A stretch of DNA of 64,000 bases from Megascapheus bottae (lineage: Eukaryota; Chordata; Mammalia; Rodentia; Geomyidae): the NCBI GenBank assembly GCA_024803745.1, contig JANJXV010000004.1, forward strand, positions 55,308,358 through 55,372,357. Reading direction: 5' to 3'. Shown piece by piece: positions 11,541 to 22,015 of this stretch. Under the pieces are notes generated by a model that saw nothing but the letters and a program-made list of their open reading frames with translations, had not been told where the DNA came from and did no database searches. Both the position numbers and the translations under genes were made by a program. Within the stretch, counting starts at the first letter, position 1. Every line of letters begins with the position of its first letter.

Positions 11541-12019
11541 TGGGATTCATTTCAGTAGGGTAAAAAAATAAAACACATGTGCACATGTGCTTTATCTACT
11601 TTACCCTTTACTGAAAACTCTGGTTGACTTTTAGCAGTGGCTCAAGGGCATCTGTGTTTATATCAGTGTGCAGGGAGAGAAACAGAAGAACGGCAAGAAT
11701 ACCACACATGCAGAGAGAGATCTGACCATTTGTAACTGGAAATACAATAACTTTATAACAAATTATATTTATTTTATCGTTATGTATATATTTATTCTAA
11801 TATTAAGAGAAATATTTGCCATAATTATAAGTTAATATTGGCACTAATTTTAATGGAATATATCATAAAATAATAAAATATACTCCAAACTACTTGGAAA
11901 GTTGGTGCTACTGACTTAATTCATCCAAGTAAACATGCTTAAATAGCTTAAGTCAGTTTCTCAAGTTGGAAAAGTACAAGAGTATATCTTATTTATCTGT
12001 GCATCTCCTGTAACAAACA
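11541..12019. other. AT-rich non-genic stretch
   Basis: No gene and no repeat recognised. Very AT-rich from 11740 to 11890. Confidence 0.55.
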
Positions 12020-12262
12020 GCATCACATCCTAACTTAGAAGATGGGGTAGATCACACATGGATTTGAGAGCTGTGAATTGCAGTTCAAAGAAGCCTAGGC
12101 TGGAAAGTTCCTTTCTCCAATTATCCAGAAAAGGGCCAGAAGTGGAGGTGTGACTCAAATGGCAGAGCACCAACCTTGAATGAGAAATCTAAGGAACAGA
12201 ACTCAAGTCCTGAGTTCAAGCCCCAGTATTGGTACTAAACAAACCAACAAACAATAAATAAA
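12020..12262 (+). mobile_element. Old 7SL-Geo SINE
   Basis: The left half is badly decayed (B-box region AGTTCAAAGAAGCC, then GGCTGGAAAGTTC). The Geo half is clearer (GTGACTCAAATGGCAGAGC, GAGTTCAAGCCCCAG) and the tail is AAT-rich. Confidence 0.72.
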
Positions 12263-12698
12263 TAAGAAGAAAACATGAAGAAACTGGAAATTTCCACTAA
12301 AAACTGGAATTCCTGAGCTCTAGATCCTGTTTGTCCAGGCATTTTGGAAATAATTCAACCCTCAAACAGCACTCATAGATAAATGTCCCTGTTTATAAAA
12401 AGATAGTTTCTCATCAATCTGCTCCTCTCCCTCACCTTCAGGGAGAAATATGACCTCTGTTTTAATAAACAAGGAAGTAGAAGTTTGGTTAGCAAATGAA
12501 CAAGCCAAAATTTATCCCAAGACTGACAAATTCCATGAGGCCAAGTTCTTTCTACTATATTTCCCTACGCAGCATTTCTATGTAAACATATATACTAAAA
12601 GAAAACAGATCTTCACAGGGAAGAATTCTGTCCATCTTTATATCCCAAGTCTGGCACAGACATGAATAAAAAGAATTGTTTAAAAATACACATCTTTG

Positions 12699-12914
12699 GG
12701 GCCAGGACTTTGGCCTAGTGGTAGAATGCCTGCCTAGCATGCATGAAGACCCGGGTTTGATTCCTCAGTACCACATACATAGAAAAAGCCAGAAGTGGTG
12801 CAGGGGCTCAGGGTAGAACATTAGCCTTGAGAAAGCCCAGGAACAGTGCTCAGGCCCTGAGCTCAAGCCCAGGACTGTCAAAAAAAAAAAAACAAAAACA
12901 ACCAAAAAAAACCC
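12699..12914 (+). mobile_element. IDL-Geo SINE with short target-site duplication
   Basis: ID-like half (GGACTTTGGCCTAGTGGTAG) plus Geo half with small internal changes, then an A-rich tail with CCCC interruptions. CACATCTT lies at 12689-12696 and again at 12915-12922. Confidence 0.9.
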
Positions 12915-12990
12915 CACATCTTATTAGTATCATTCCCTGTACAATGTCTGATGCTTAGAGCAGTTAGAGAGGGCTTATCTGATAACCCCT

Positions 12991-13103
12991 TTTGTCTACA
13001 AATGGCACCTTTTCTCTAAATCAAGCTACCCTAACCTCTTCACGACCAGGCTTGTTTTATGGTCAATGTTCAGAAATCTGTGGTTCAAATCACAGCTTTA
13101 TGC
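12991..13103 (+). pseudogene. NUMT: nuclear copy of part of mitochondrial COX2
   Basis: In the plus frame the sequence encodes [20 protein letters not shown] and then ICGSNHSFM. This is the strongly conserved copper-binding (CuA) region near the C-terminus of cytochrome c oxidase subunit II, with the two cysteines, Glu, His and Met of the site visible. COX2 is normally encoded by mitochondrial DNA. Here only about 110 bases remain between nuclear repeats, with no start, no membrane segments and no continuation downstream, so it is a non-functional mitochondrial insertion. Codons upstream of the motif (TNGTFS) have already drifted. The exact edges are uncertain by about 15 bases. A mitochondrial contig is excluded by the flanking SINE and CA repeat. 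Confidence 0.9.
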
Positions 13104-13129
13104 ATGCTGTGAGAAAGTTTGGAAGATTG

Positions 13130-13161
13130 GTGGATATCTATATCTATAGATATAGATATAT

Positions 13162-13200
<39 letters not shown>
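13130..13200. repeat. (ATCT)n/(CA)n microsatellite
   Basis: A short TATC/ATAG block near 13134-13160 leads into about 18 CA units. It extends the open frame that begins in the NUMT, which is meaningless as a protein. Confidence 0.92.
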
Positions 13201-13202
<2 letters not shown>

Positions 13203-13568
13203 AAGAGGGATCTCCAAAATGGGGGAAAAGCAAGTTTTTACTACTCAAGTTTTGCAAGTCACAGTCTGGCCACTATTAAATGAAAAGCAAGAGGCCTAAA
13301 AAGCACCATGATTATGAGTGGCCTCATTCCAAAATACGGAGAATGGGTGGTTAATCAGAGCTGTGGATAGGATTGACAGAGATGAATGAGGTGGGATGAG
13401 AAGTCAGAAGGACTTAAACTCCAATTGCTTTTGCCTAGATGAGAAAGAAAACTACCAGTCTTAGCAGTAGATCTGAACCCTGTGTATCATTTCCTGTTTA
13501 TGATAGCAGTTGCCATTTCTCATCTGCATGTGAGATAATTATTTTCACAAGCACATATAATCTCGTTT
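13201..13568. other. Non-genic stretch
   Basis: Nothing recognised except a short TG run at the right edge, adjoining the tail of the next SINE. Confidence 0.6.
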
Positions 13569-13800
13569 TGTGTGTGTGTGTCAGTTTGAGAGCTTGAACT
13601 CAGAGCCTTGCACTTGTACGTGGTTTTTGTGCTCAAGGTTGAAGTGCTACCATTGAGACACACTTTCACTTTCAGCTTTTTGTTGGTTAATTGAAAATAA
13701 AAGTCTCATGAAGTTTTCTGCCCAGTTTGGCTTGGAACTTCGATCCTCAATTCTCAACCTCCTGAGTAGCTAGGATTACAGGCATGAACCATTGATATCC
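13569..13800 (-). mobile_element. 7SL-Geo dimeric SINE
   Basis: Reverse order of tail side TG repeat, Geo (GAGCTTGAACTCAGAGCC), linker TTGGTTAATTGAAAATAA, and 7SL head (CTCCTGAGTAGCTAGGATTA). Complete. Confidence 0.87.
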
Positions 13801-14554
13801 AATATAATTGCATTTTTAAAATTTCATGCAACTCTGAAATACCAAGTATTGTCACTGTCAGCATTCCCCCACATCAGCTCCTCAGAACACCCACTTCACT
13901 TCCTGGATAAACCTGGTAAACCTTCTTCTAAACCTCCTTCTCTTGTACTTAACTGTCTCCACATGGTCCACTGGAACGGCTACCTACAAGTCACCACTCC
14001 TACATCAAGAATATGAATCTCACAGAGGTTAAAAAACACTTTCTTACTGTTCCAACTCCAGAGAGGAGAGATCAGGACTTAGTTTCAAGTTGCCTGACTC
14101 TCTGCCTCACCCTCTTCCCATCATGCCTTGCTGCCTTGGCCCACATTAGCTCACTCTGAGAAACCAGAGGTTTTCCTTCATCTTTCTTAACAAACATCTT
14201 CAAATGGAAAAAGAAAAGCGGAGCAAAGACTTTGCTAACTCCTAAAGCTCAGTTATAGCTTCACCAATTAATAGTGGCAGAGTGCTTTGAAAATGCCAGG
14301 TTGGCTCTTTGAACACCAGGAGCTTTGTTGAGGCTTTGAGGTCCTGGGATGAAAGGCTCCATAGAGCTTCACTTTCCCACAGTAGCCACTAAGCCCCGTT
14401 TCAAGAGGAACAGGGAGCCTGTTCTTGGGAGAAGGCTGATAGATAGGAGCAAAGTACTTCACAATGGAGCAGTCACCTGCAAACCCGCTTAGCTTCCAAA
14501 GAGAAATATGCCCAAAACTCCAAAGACCTTCAGTGGCCTTTAAAAAAATAAAAT
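13801..14554. other. Unique non-genic stretch
   Basis: Slightly GC-richer sequence with a 100-codon minus-strand frame (14268-14570) and a 74-codon plus frame (13792-14016). Neither resembles a known protein, and the minus frame runs into the neighbouring SINE. Confidence 0.5.
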
Positions 14555-15535
14555 ATGCGGCAATGTACAAGTGGCTCGTGTCTATAATTCTTGTTACTCA
14601 GAAGGCTGAAATCTCAGGATCATTGTTCAAAGCCTGAGCAGGAAAGTCCATGAGACTCTTATCTCCAATAAACCAAAAAAAAAAAAACAAAACAAAGATA
14701 GAAAAGAAAAAAAAAGTTACAAGTGGAACTGTGGCTCAAGTGGCAGAGCTCTAGTCTTTTTTTTATTATTGTAATTAATAAAAGCGTTACATGATATTTG
14801 CCAGATAGAAGGTGCATTAATTCACATACATTGATACCCTTCACATGTCTTGGTCCCCATTACCCTCCCCCTATCCCCCCCACTTTGTTTTCCCCCCTTC
14901 CCTATCAAATTTCAAATAACCAAATACAAATAAATTCAATATATCAGATAACAAAGTGAGATACTATAATAATATGAGATACCCAAGGGACAGCAAAGGA
15001 GATGAGAGACAACATAGTACATTAAGGACAACAATCATTCGTTATATGGCTTTTGTTTCAATATCCTGGAGGTCCTTTCATTCAGTGTCCTACTATATGG
15101 CCTTTTGTATCAAGGTTTTGCTCTATTGCAGATCTCTGCTAGGAGAGCCCAAGGTTTCTACTGATTATGACAAATGAGGGAAACCATTGAGCCTAAGTTC
15201 CTTTGAGTCTGGCTTACTTCACTTAATATGATTTTTTCTAAGTCTTTCCATTTCCTAACAAATGGGGCGATGTCGTTTTTTCTGGCAGCAGCATAGAATT
15301 CCATTGTGAACAGATATCACATCTTGTTGATCCACTCAGCAACTGAGGGACATCTAGGTTGGTTCCATATCTTTGCTATGGTGAATAATGCTACAGGGTA
15401 AGCAGTAGGCTTGAGCCGAAGAGCTCAGGGACATCTCTCAGGCCCAAGGGTAGGATGGTAGCCTTGAGCTGAAGAGCTCAAGGACAGCGCCCAGGCCAAG
15501 TTCAAGCACCACCAAAAATTAAAATAAAAAAAAAA
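14555..15535 (+). mobile_element. 7SL-Geo SINE split by an antisense L1
   Basis: The 7SL half and the start of Geo (CTGTGGCTCAAGTGGCAGAG) lie at 14555-14756. The rest of Geo resumes at about 15399 after the L1. The resumed part carries the Geo segment twice: GTAGGCTTGAGCCGAAGAGC and GTAGCCTTGAGCTGAAGAGC, about 50 bases apart. The same duplicated arrangement appears in the element at 24944. Confidence 0.85.
14757..15398 (-). mobile_element. L1 3' end, 5'-truncated, inserted in a SINE
   Basis: The left edge is a poly-T run, followed by the 3' UTR in reverse (CCCCCTATCCCCCCC marks the polypurine tract). The right part reads TGGTTCCATATCTTTGCTAT, the familiar antisense of the last part of L1 ORF2. 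About 200 bases of ORF2 remain and the rest of the element is missing. Confidence 0.9.
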
Positions 15536-15602
15536 GAGCCAAGCGATCATCAGATCTCAGCCTTCTGAATAGCTAGGAGAAAGAGCCACTAGCTTCTGGC
15601 TT
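15536..15602 (-). mobile_element. 7SL-type SINE head fragment
   Basis: CAGATCTCAGCCTTCTGAAT followed by AGCTAGGA and GAGCCACTAGC is the reverse complement of the 7SL-Geo head. Only the first 60 or so bases of the family are present. Confidence 0.65.
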
Positions 15603-16735
15603 CCTCAAAAGGACTAAGTGTCATATGTTGAGTCTCTAGTAGGAGGTAGGAAAAAAAACCAAAATTCTTCAAAACTGTTGATGAATAAACATACCTACCA
15701 CTGCCTAGACTGAGCTACCAGTATGTCATAGAATTACAATTTGACTGTCAACTTCAGAAAGCCATTGGGAAGGAAGATTTCTTGAGATTGCCTTTTTTCT
15801 CTTATCCTTGGTAGCTCTGAGACAAATCTAGCCAAAGAGTCAGACTGACTGCACAGTGTTGGTGATAAGCAGGATGGCTATTTCTAAAAGGAGGACGTAA
15901 AAATTTAAAAAATAAATAAATAAAATTTAAAAAAATCTAACTTCTGGTTTGGGTAAGGGAAGAGGGTCACCATTCCTGATCCTTTCTTTTCACTGTGCTC
16001 TGCTCCCCATTTCCCAACTCTCATCTACTTCACCACTCACCCCAATCAATACATTTTTGCTCCTCAGAAGGTCTCAGATTTTAAATAGTCCCCTTCCTCA
16101 GCTTAGCATTTTTGAATGTCAAATATCTTGCTAAGAGAAGCCAAATGACATTAGAAAAACAACAGACTTCTAGAGACTCAGAAATCTAGTTTGTATTATT
16201 TTTTTTCTAAATTAACAATGCAGTTTTTGTAGAATGTAAAACCCAAAGCACGCTAATATTCTTGGCAGAGTATTTATTCTCAATAGCTTCAAGCTTACTT
16301 TTCAATCCTTTGTAATCCTGCTGGAAATCATTAAACAGTGAGTCATGGAAGCTCTCTGATGGCCTCCAATAATGATTTTACCATCCACACCAACAATGTT
16401 TTAAAGTTCCACTGAACAACTGTAGTCCATTGCTGAGATACTTCTTGGGAGAGCACCAATTTTTTTTTCCATACTATGTCTCCTCAAGGCATCTGAAGGT
16501 CAGTAAATCCCTGGGACTATAAGCTCTCCAGGGTCCAGCTGTAACTGACTGATAATCATGGTGCCTCCTGAAAAATAATATTTAATGCTGCTTCTTTTTG
16601 TCCTGAAATGTCCCTAGCATCCTCTATGTTTGCAAAACATCAACAAAGGAAACGATGTTTATCTAAAAACTGGAGCTTTTGTTGGAGAATTGGGCTATTT
16701 ACTCCTAGGCCTGAATGTATATCTGAATGGTAAAC
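15603..16735. other. Unique non-genic stretch
   Basis: No repeat or gene recognised, apart from a small AAATA-rich stretch at 15900-15935. Confidence 0.55.
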
Positions 16736-16738
16736 ACT

Positions 16739-16874
16739 TTTTTTTTTTTTTTTGCCAGTCCACTAGAGCTCTACCATGATCCTTGGCACCACTTCCGGGT
16801 TTTTTCTATGTATGTGGTACCGGATCTTTGTGCATGCTGGCAAGCACTCTACCACTAGGCCAAACTCCTGACCC
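16739..16874 (-). mobile_element. IDL-Geo SINE with internal deletion
   Basis: A poly-T tail, a Geo half reduced to under half its length, then a full ID-like half (GTGGTACCGGATCTTTGTGC, CACTCTACCACTAGGCCAAA). AAACACTTTTTT flanks both sides (about 16732 and 16880), which fits a target-site duplication. Confidence 0.85.
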
Positions 16875-16910
16875 AGAAAAACACTTTTTTTTAAGTGTAC
16901 TGTACTCTGA

Positions 16911-17165
16911 AGCTGGACACCAGTGGCTCATGCCTGTATCCTAGCTACTCAAGAGGCTGAGATCTGAGTACTGCAGTTCAAAACCAGCCCAGGCATGAAA
17001 ATCCTTCAGACTCTTATCTCCAATTAACCTCCAGAAAACCGGAAGTGGCACTGTGTCTCAAGAGGTACAGTGTTTGCCTTGAGCTGAAGAGCTCAGGGAC
17101 AGTGCCAGGGCCAAAGTTCAAGCCCCACAGCAACAAAAAAAAAAAGGAAAAAGAAAGAAAAAAGA
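16911..17165 (+). mobile_element. 7SL-Geo SINE with 11-bp target-site duplication
   Basis: Complete left half (CACCAGTGGCTCATGCCTG), linker ATCTCCAATTAACC, Geo half (GTGTCTCAAGAGGTACAGTG) and A-rich tail. TGTACTGTACT occurs at 16896-16906 and again at 17166-17176. Confidence 0.92.
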
Positions 17166-17424
17166 TGTACTGTACTGAGCTCCAGAATCTAAATATTAGC
17201 AAAAATCATCACTTGAAAATATTGGCTCCATATATCTTCACTTGTTTTTGACTATTATCATATTTTTTCTTATCCGCCCAAAAGAAGAAACCTTCCTCTT
17301 CTCCAACAACCATCCCACTAACCATCACCCTTGTACACTGCTAGTTTCCTCTCTTCTCAGCAGTGCAATCTCCTCTCCTTTCCACCCATGCCCACAGCCT
17401 ACAGAAATGGTTAAGAGCTCTTTG

Positions 17425-17975
17425 TCCCTCAGAAAGAATAACATGGCCCCATTTGTAAGGAAATGGAAAGACTTGGAAAAAATCATATTAAGTGATGTAA
17501 GCCCAGACCCAAAAGAAGATAGGCTCAATGGTTTCTCTCATTTGTAATAATTAGTACAAACCTTGGACTCTCCAAGCAGAGGATCACAATAGCTAAAATC
17601 TAGATACAAAAGGCCATATAGGATGAGGCTAAATGAAAGGACCTCCAGGATATGGAAACAAGAGCCATATAATGTGTGATTGTTATTCTTAATGTACTAT
17701 GTTATTTCTCATCTCTTTTGTTGCCCCTTGATTATTCTCATATTGTTACAGTATCTTACCTTGTTACCTGGTAAATAGTATATATGTTTACTTGTTAATT
17801 TGAAATAGGAAAGGGAAGGGGGAAACAAGATGAGGGGAGTAGGTGGGAAGAGGGAAATGGGGACAGAAACAAGAGAAGGGGTATCAGTGTATGGGAAGTG
17901 ATGCACCTTCTCTCTGGTGAATATAACTGTAACCCTTCTATTAATTACAATAAAACAAGAACTTTATTTTTTAAA
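17425..17975 (+). mobile_element. L1 3' end: ORF2 C-terminus plus 3' UTR
   Basis: The first part encodes the end of L1 ORF2p: LEKIILSDVSPDPKEDRL is collinear with the LSK-SQ-QK-K end typical of mammalian L1, and a stop follows at 17547. The 3' UTR contains the G-rich polypurine tract (about 17808-17880) and ends with AATAAA plus a short A tail. The element is 5'-truncated and non-functional. It shares its 3' UTR with the copies at 5487, 14757 and 32306. Confidence 0.9.
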
Positions 17976-19120
17976 AAAGAGTGCTAAAATGTTAACCAAT
18001 CTGCTACCTTTATCAGCTGCCTATACACCCTCCACATCCCCATTTCTTCACCATCTCACTATAACTACGCCCATGGGATTTTGTCTCCAGCCCTCCTCTA
18101 AGCCATTGTGAACTAAGGACCAAGCAAATGACCTCCCTTAGCGCTGTCTTGCCTATCCTTTCCACAGCACTGGTCACTCTTGATAAGTACCTTATCCCTC
18201 TTTGGCTTCTCTAACCTTCTTAGTAACTTCTCCTAATTCTCCTTCTTTTCTCTCCGCCCTTTTCTAGATTCTTCCCAAAGTTTCATGTTCCTCCATGTCA
18301 TCCTTCAGTGTTGCCTGTCTTTTCTCATTCTACTGCCTGAGCAAGGCTCCTTTTTCCTGCCCACCTTACTGAATATCTCGATTCAGATTTCCCAAAGTTA
18401 ACTAAAAAAAAAAAATCCTTGATTTTTCTCTCTAGTTCTTATTTCTATACTTTGATTGGGACTCATGGCTATCCAACTATAGATTATTTCCCAGATCTGC
18501 TTGCAGCTGTATAAGATCATATGATTATATTGTGGATAGTAGTAGGATGTTGGCATTGGTAATGCAACTTCTGGTTATGCCTTCATCAGTGTGGACTCTA
18601 TTATCTATAAAAAGTTGAAACAAAGTAGCTGTTGAAATCAAAGCCAAAAATTTATAAATTTGAAGTTCTCAGTCCAGCAACTCATTCCAAATATCCTCAT
18701 GCCAATCCTAGAAGCCCCCTCTTCCCTATTAATGTCCTCATCTTTACTTGAAATATCTATAAAAACTGTGAATTCAGCCTGTAATTTAGCAGCTCACAGA
18801 ATTAGACAACATATGATTTCAGTCTCAGAAATCATTTGGTACTAGTATTTTTAAAAATTCTTCTAGGAGGGAGAGAAATGTTTTGGTGTTATAATCATTC
18901 ACTGAGCTAGAATTTCATTCTTGATCTTTTCATGTTCCCTAAGTCATTTGAATGAGTAAACAAGACTCGCAGATCTCATATTCTTCATGTGTTTTCCATA
19001 GTGATTTCTTGTGATAGTCACTTCCAAAGATTTATATGGGTGACAATTTAAGTATCTCTCTCTACCATAGCTAATGAGAAATATCAATATCTTGTCTACA
19101 ACAACTATCTTTAGTGCTTG
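17976..19120. other. Mostly unique stretch with a possible ancient repeat
   Basis: Pyrimidine-rich to 18380. The segment 18450-18600 (CTGCTTGCAGCTG, then GCAACTTCTGGTTATGCC) has the look of an old mammalian interspersed repeat also seen near 48450, but I cannot name the family. Confidence 0.35.
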
Positions 19121-19335
19121 CCATCCAGACATTGATGGCTCTCATCTGTAATCCTAGCTAATCAGGAGGCTAAGATCTAAGGATCAGGCAAGTCCCTGAG
19201 TCCCTTATTTTCAACCAACCAACAAAACATCAAAAGTAGAGCTGTGGTTCCAGCGGTAGAGTGCTTGCCTTGAACAAAAAAAGCCAAGGGTAAGAAACAA
19301 GGTTGATGTCCTGAGTTTAAGCCCAGTACAATGTT
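19121..19335 (+). mobile_element. 7SL-Geo SINE, internally deleted
   Basis: The left head (CTGTAATCCTAGCTAATCAG) is followed by a shortened middle and a Geo half (GAGCTGTGGTTCCAGCGGTA). The tail has become a CA-rich microsatellite. Confidence 0.82.
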
Positions 19336-19373
19336 TACAGACACGCACGCGCGGGCACATACACACACACTCA
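19336..19373. repeat. Short imperfect (CA)n tract
   Basis: CACGCACGCGCGGGCACATA followed by CA units, seeded in the tail of the preceding SINE. Confidence 0.8.
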
Positions 19374-19544
19374 ATTAACCTATATAGTTAATCCTAGATT
19401 CTTCAATATCCTTGGGTGTCTATTTGAAGGAAGGCTATTCCATACAGAATAAAAGGTTTAGAAGCAAAGGTTTTAGTACAGAGTTCCCATTCTTCTTTCA
19501 TCCATACATTTAGCTTCTTCTTGAGTAAGGGTCATGATTTTTCC

Positions 19545-19620
19545 TTTTTGTCACTAAACATTTGAACACAGAAATTTTCATTTGCTAAGCTGGCATTCTA
19601 TCACCTGGACCATGTCTTAA
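19545..19620 (-). mobile_element. ID-like SINE monomer relic
   Basis: ACATTTGAACACAGAAATTT, then CTAAGCTGGCATTCTATCAC and GGACCATG match the reverse complement of an ID monomer. It is old. Confidence 0.5.
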
Positions 19621-19767
19621 GCTTCGAGCTATGATTTTATTTGGGAGGGAATGGTAATAACTAAGAAGCCAATTTCCCAGTGTCTCTATCAGCCAGGAGC
19701 CCAAGTACTAGGCAATGGAATAAAATGAGAGAATAACTGAGACTTCTGGGAACCTATCTTGATAGAA

Positions 19768-19862
19768 CGATCTCACCAGACACTTGTGGTTCCTACCCAT
19801 AATTCTAGCTACTCTTTGAATTGCAATCCAAAGACAGCTTGGGCAGGAAAGAACTATCTCAT
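19768..19862 (+). mobile_element. 7SL-type left-half fragment
   Basis: GTGGTTCCTACCCATAATTC, then TAGCTACT and a decayed B-box region and GGGCAGGAAAG. It ends before any Geo half. Confidence 0.6.
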
Positions 19863-20239
19863 CAGGACAGAATCCTTTTTGGTCCTCTTTTTTCTCTATG
19901 CCCCCCATGGATTCCCCATGCAGTGTTCAGTACCCAGGAGCCGCCTGAGATTCTGAAGTGATTCTGAAATTGAACATCACTAGAAGAGGGGAGCAGAAAG
20001 TTATAAAATCCTATCTCCCTGATATCTGTATAGCCTGGCCTCCTCCGTTAAAAGTTGGCTTTGTTTACATGAGAGAAAATAAAGTTTTAACAGTATGAAA
20101 GTTTTACATAGGCTGGGAATCTCTCATTCAAACATCATAATGCTCCTAGCATTTTTGAGAGCTAACATAATGCTGTAAGTCCACACCATGAAATTTTGTT
20201 TCATGTAACAAAATTATTTTAAGATTACCCCTAAGTTGG

Positions 20240-20329
20240 ATGTGTGTCTGTATATATATGTGTGTGTGTGTATAGATACGTGAATCATATGTATTTGTAT
20301 ATATACTTATATATATACATGAAACATAC

Positions 20330-20365
<36 letters not shown>
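20240..20365. repeat. TG/TA-rich tract ending in (AT)n
   Basis: Alternating TG and TA repeats around 20250-20320 and about 14 pure AT units at 20336-20365. Confidence 0.9.
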
Positions 20366-20368
<3 letters not shown>

Positions 20369-20682
20369 GGATAGGAACCCTAGATAACTCATTTCGTATT
20401 TCAAAATTTCATACAACCAAATATTTTGGAGAAGGGATATTCAACCTATATACAAAACACAGTGCCAAGACTTGATGACAAATTAAATGATTTTATTTAT
20501 CCACAAATCAATGGCAAGTTTAACTAGGCTGAGAGTTCCTAAAATTGAAACCAAAAAAGACAAAATCTGGTGGATGCTTCTGCGGTCATGACTAAGTCAG
20601 AAGGCATTTTTCACATGCAGACAATCAGTTTTTCTAGTCTGGCTTGTCCACCTTGGTAGATACAAAGCACTTAGAAATGCAT
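20366..20682. other. Non-genic stretch
   Basis: Nothing recognised. Confidence 0.55.
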
Positions 20683-20878
20683 GGGGCCAGGAGTTTGGCC
20701 TAGTGATGGAATGCTTGCCTAGCATACACTAAGACCCAGGTTCGATTCCTCAGTACCACACACTTAGAAAAAAATCTGGAAGTGGTGCTGAGGCTCAAAT
20801 GGTAGAGCTCTAGCCTTGAGAAAGTCCAAGGACAGTGCTCAGGCCTTGAATTCAAGCCCAAGACTGGCAAAAAAAAAA
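20683..20878 (+). mobile_element. IDL-Geo SINE with target-site duplication
   Basis: Near-consensus ID-like half (GGAGTTTGGCCTAGTGATGG, GGTTCGATTCCTCAGTACC) and Geo half ending AGACTGGC plus A tail. AGAAATGCAT at 20673-20682 pairs with AGAAATGTAT at 20879-20888. Confidence 0.93.
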
Positions 20879-21007
20879 GAAATGTATACTTGTGCATATT
20901 TCAGAATATGTATGGACACTGTCCATCCTAAAAGAACAGATCTTGGAAAGCAATTTTACAAAAATCAAACAAATGAGCATTGTTTTCAAGACAAAAATGT
21001 CAAAAAG

Positions 21008-21378
21008 TCATTTGAGAGCGAATCATGTTGAGTGAGACAAGTCAAGACCAAAGGAACAAAAGGTGCATGGTATCCTTAATATATGGCTATTAGATCCAAA
21101 CAGTACAAGAGCAAGGACTCAATATTTGTATACCCAATGCTATGGACATGGTACTGGAAATATAAACACAACTACATAGACATAAAAACTTATGACTCTA
21201 TAGACATAATGTTTTATGACATACAAACCCTCAGCCAAATTTTGATTATGTTCTAAAATCTAAGTGCCAGTGATTGTATATAGAGATTCCCTTCTTGATA
21301 CTTGTTTGTTAAACACGTCATTTGAAATATGATGTAAAAATCAATGTAAATAAATTTTTTAATAAAATAAATAAACCA
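21008..21378 (+). mobile_element. L1 3' end, second lineage
   Basis: A short ORF2 C-terminus (IMLSETSQDQRNKRCMVSLI) leads to a stop and then a 3' UTR quite unlike the copy at 17425. It is AT-rich, lacks the G-rich polypurine tract, and has the landmark CAGTGATTGTATATAGAGA and a terminal ATAAATTTTTTAATAAAATA. The element at 26075 belongs to the same lineage. Confidence 0.85.
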
Positions 21379-21659
21379 TTATGAAAAAAGGCCATTTAAT
21401 CATAAACTTCCTGTCAGAAATCCTAACACTTCCCAGATGGTTGAGTCTTCTTGGCTGTAATTCTAAAGTTAAACTTTTAGTAAGGAGTTCAGAGAATTCT
21501 CAGGAAGGAGTCTCATACGCTGGGCACAAATAACTGTTGCTGATTCTACCATAAAGTATTCTGATCTGACTAGGAAAATCTTATTTTTTAACCAAAGTCT
21601 TTTTGGCCATTGAACTAATCAGAAAAGTACTATCCCCAATAGTCCATTCATTGACAATG

Positions 21660-22015
21660 GATTCCACATGCACTTGTGCTTATTAAAATCATTGCATCTT
21701 TGCCCACTCTGGTCCATCTGCCAAGAATACTGCCACTTGTCCATTCTCAGCAAGTCACTCCACTCTTCAGGCTTCCCTTCCTTCAGGAAGACTTCCTTTA
21801 CTATCTCCAGTCAGCTGGAAGCAATGACACACCACCACCACCACCACCACCACCACTACCAGGCCCTTGGCATATCTATGCCATAGCATTTCTCACATTC
21901 CATCAGCATTATGGTTTAATAGAAAGCAAGTTATGATGTTATCTATGTTGTTATGGTGTCTATCCCAGTGCCAGGTATGAGATCGGCTCTTAAAAACTTT
22001 CAAGTGACTGAATTT
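21660..22015 (+). mobile_element. L2 relic (3' region)
   Basis: The order of CTTCAGGAAGACTTCCTTTA, a gap containing the ACC repeat, then CCCAGTGCCAGGTATGAGAT and CTCTTAAAAACTTTCAAGTG follows the 3' end of L2 (AGGAAGCCTTCC, CCCAGTGCCTGGCAC, CTTAATAAATG). It is ancient and diverged. Confidence 0.6.
21827..21858. repeat. (ACC)n trinucleotide repeat
   Basis: About ten ACC/CCA units. It produces poly-His and poly-Pro in two open frames, which are not genes. Confidence 0.95.
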
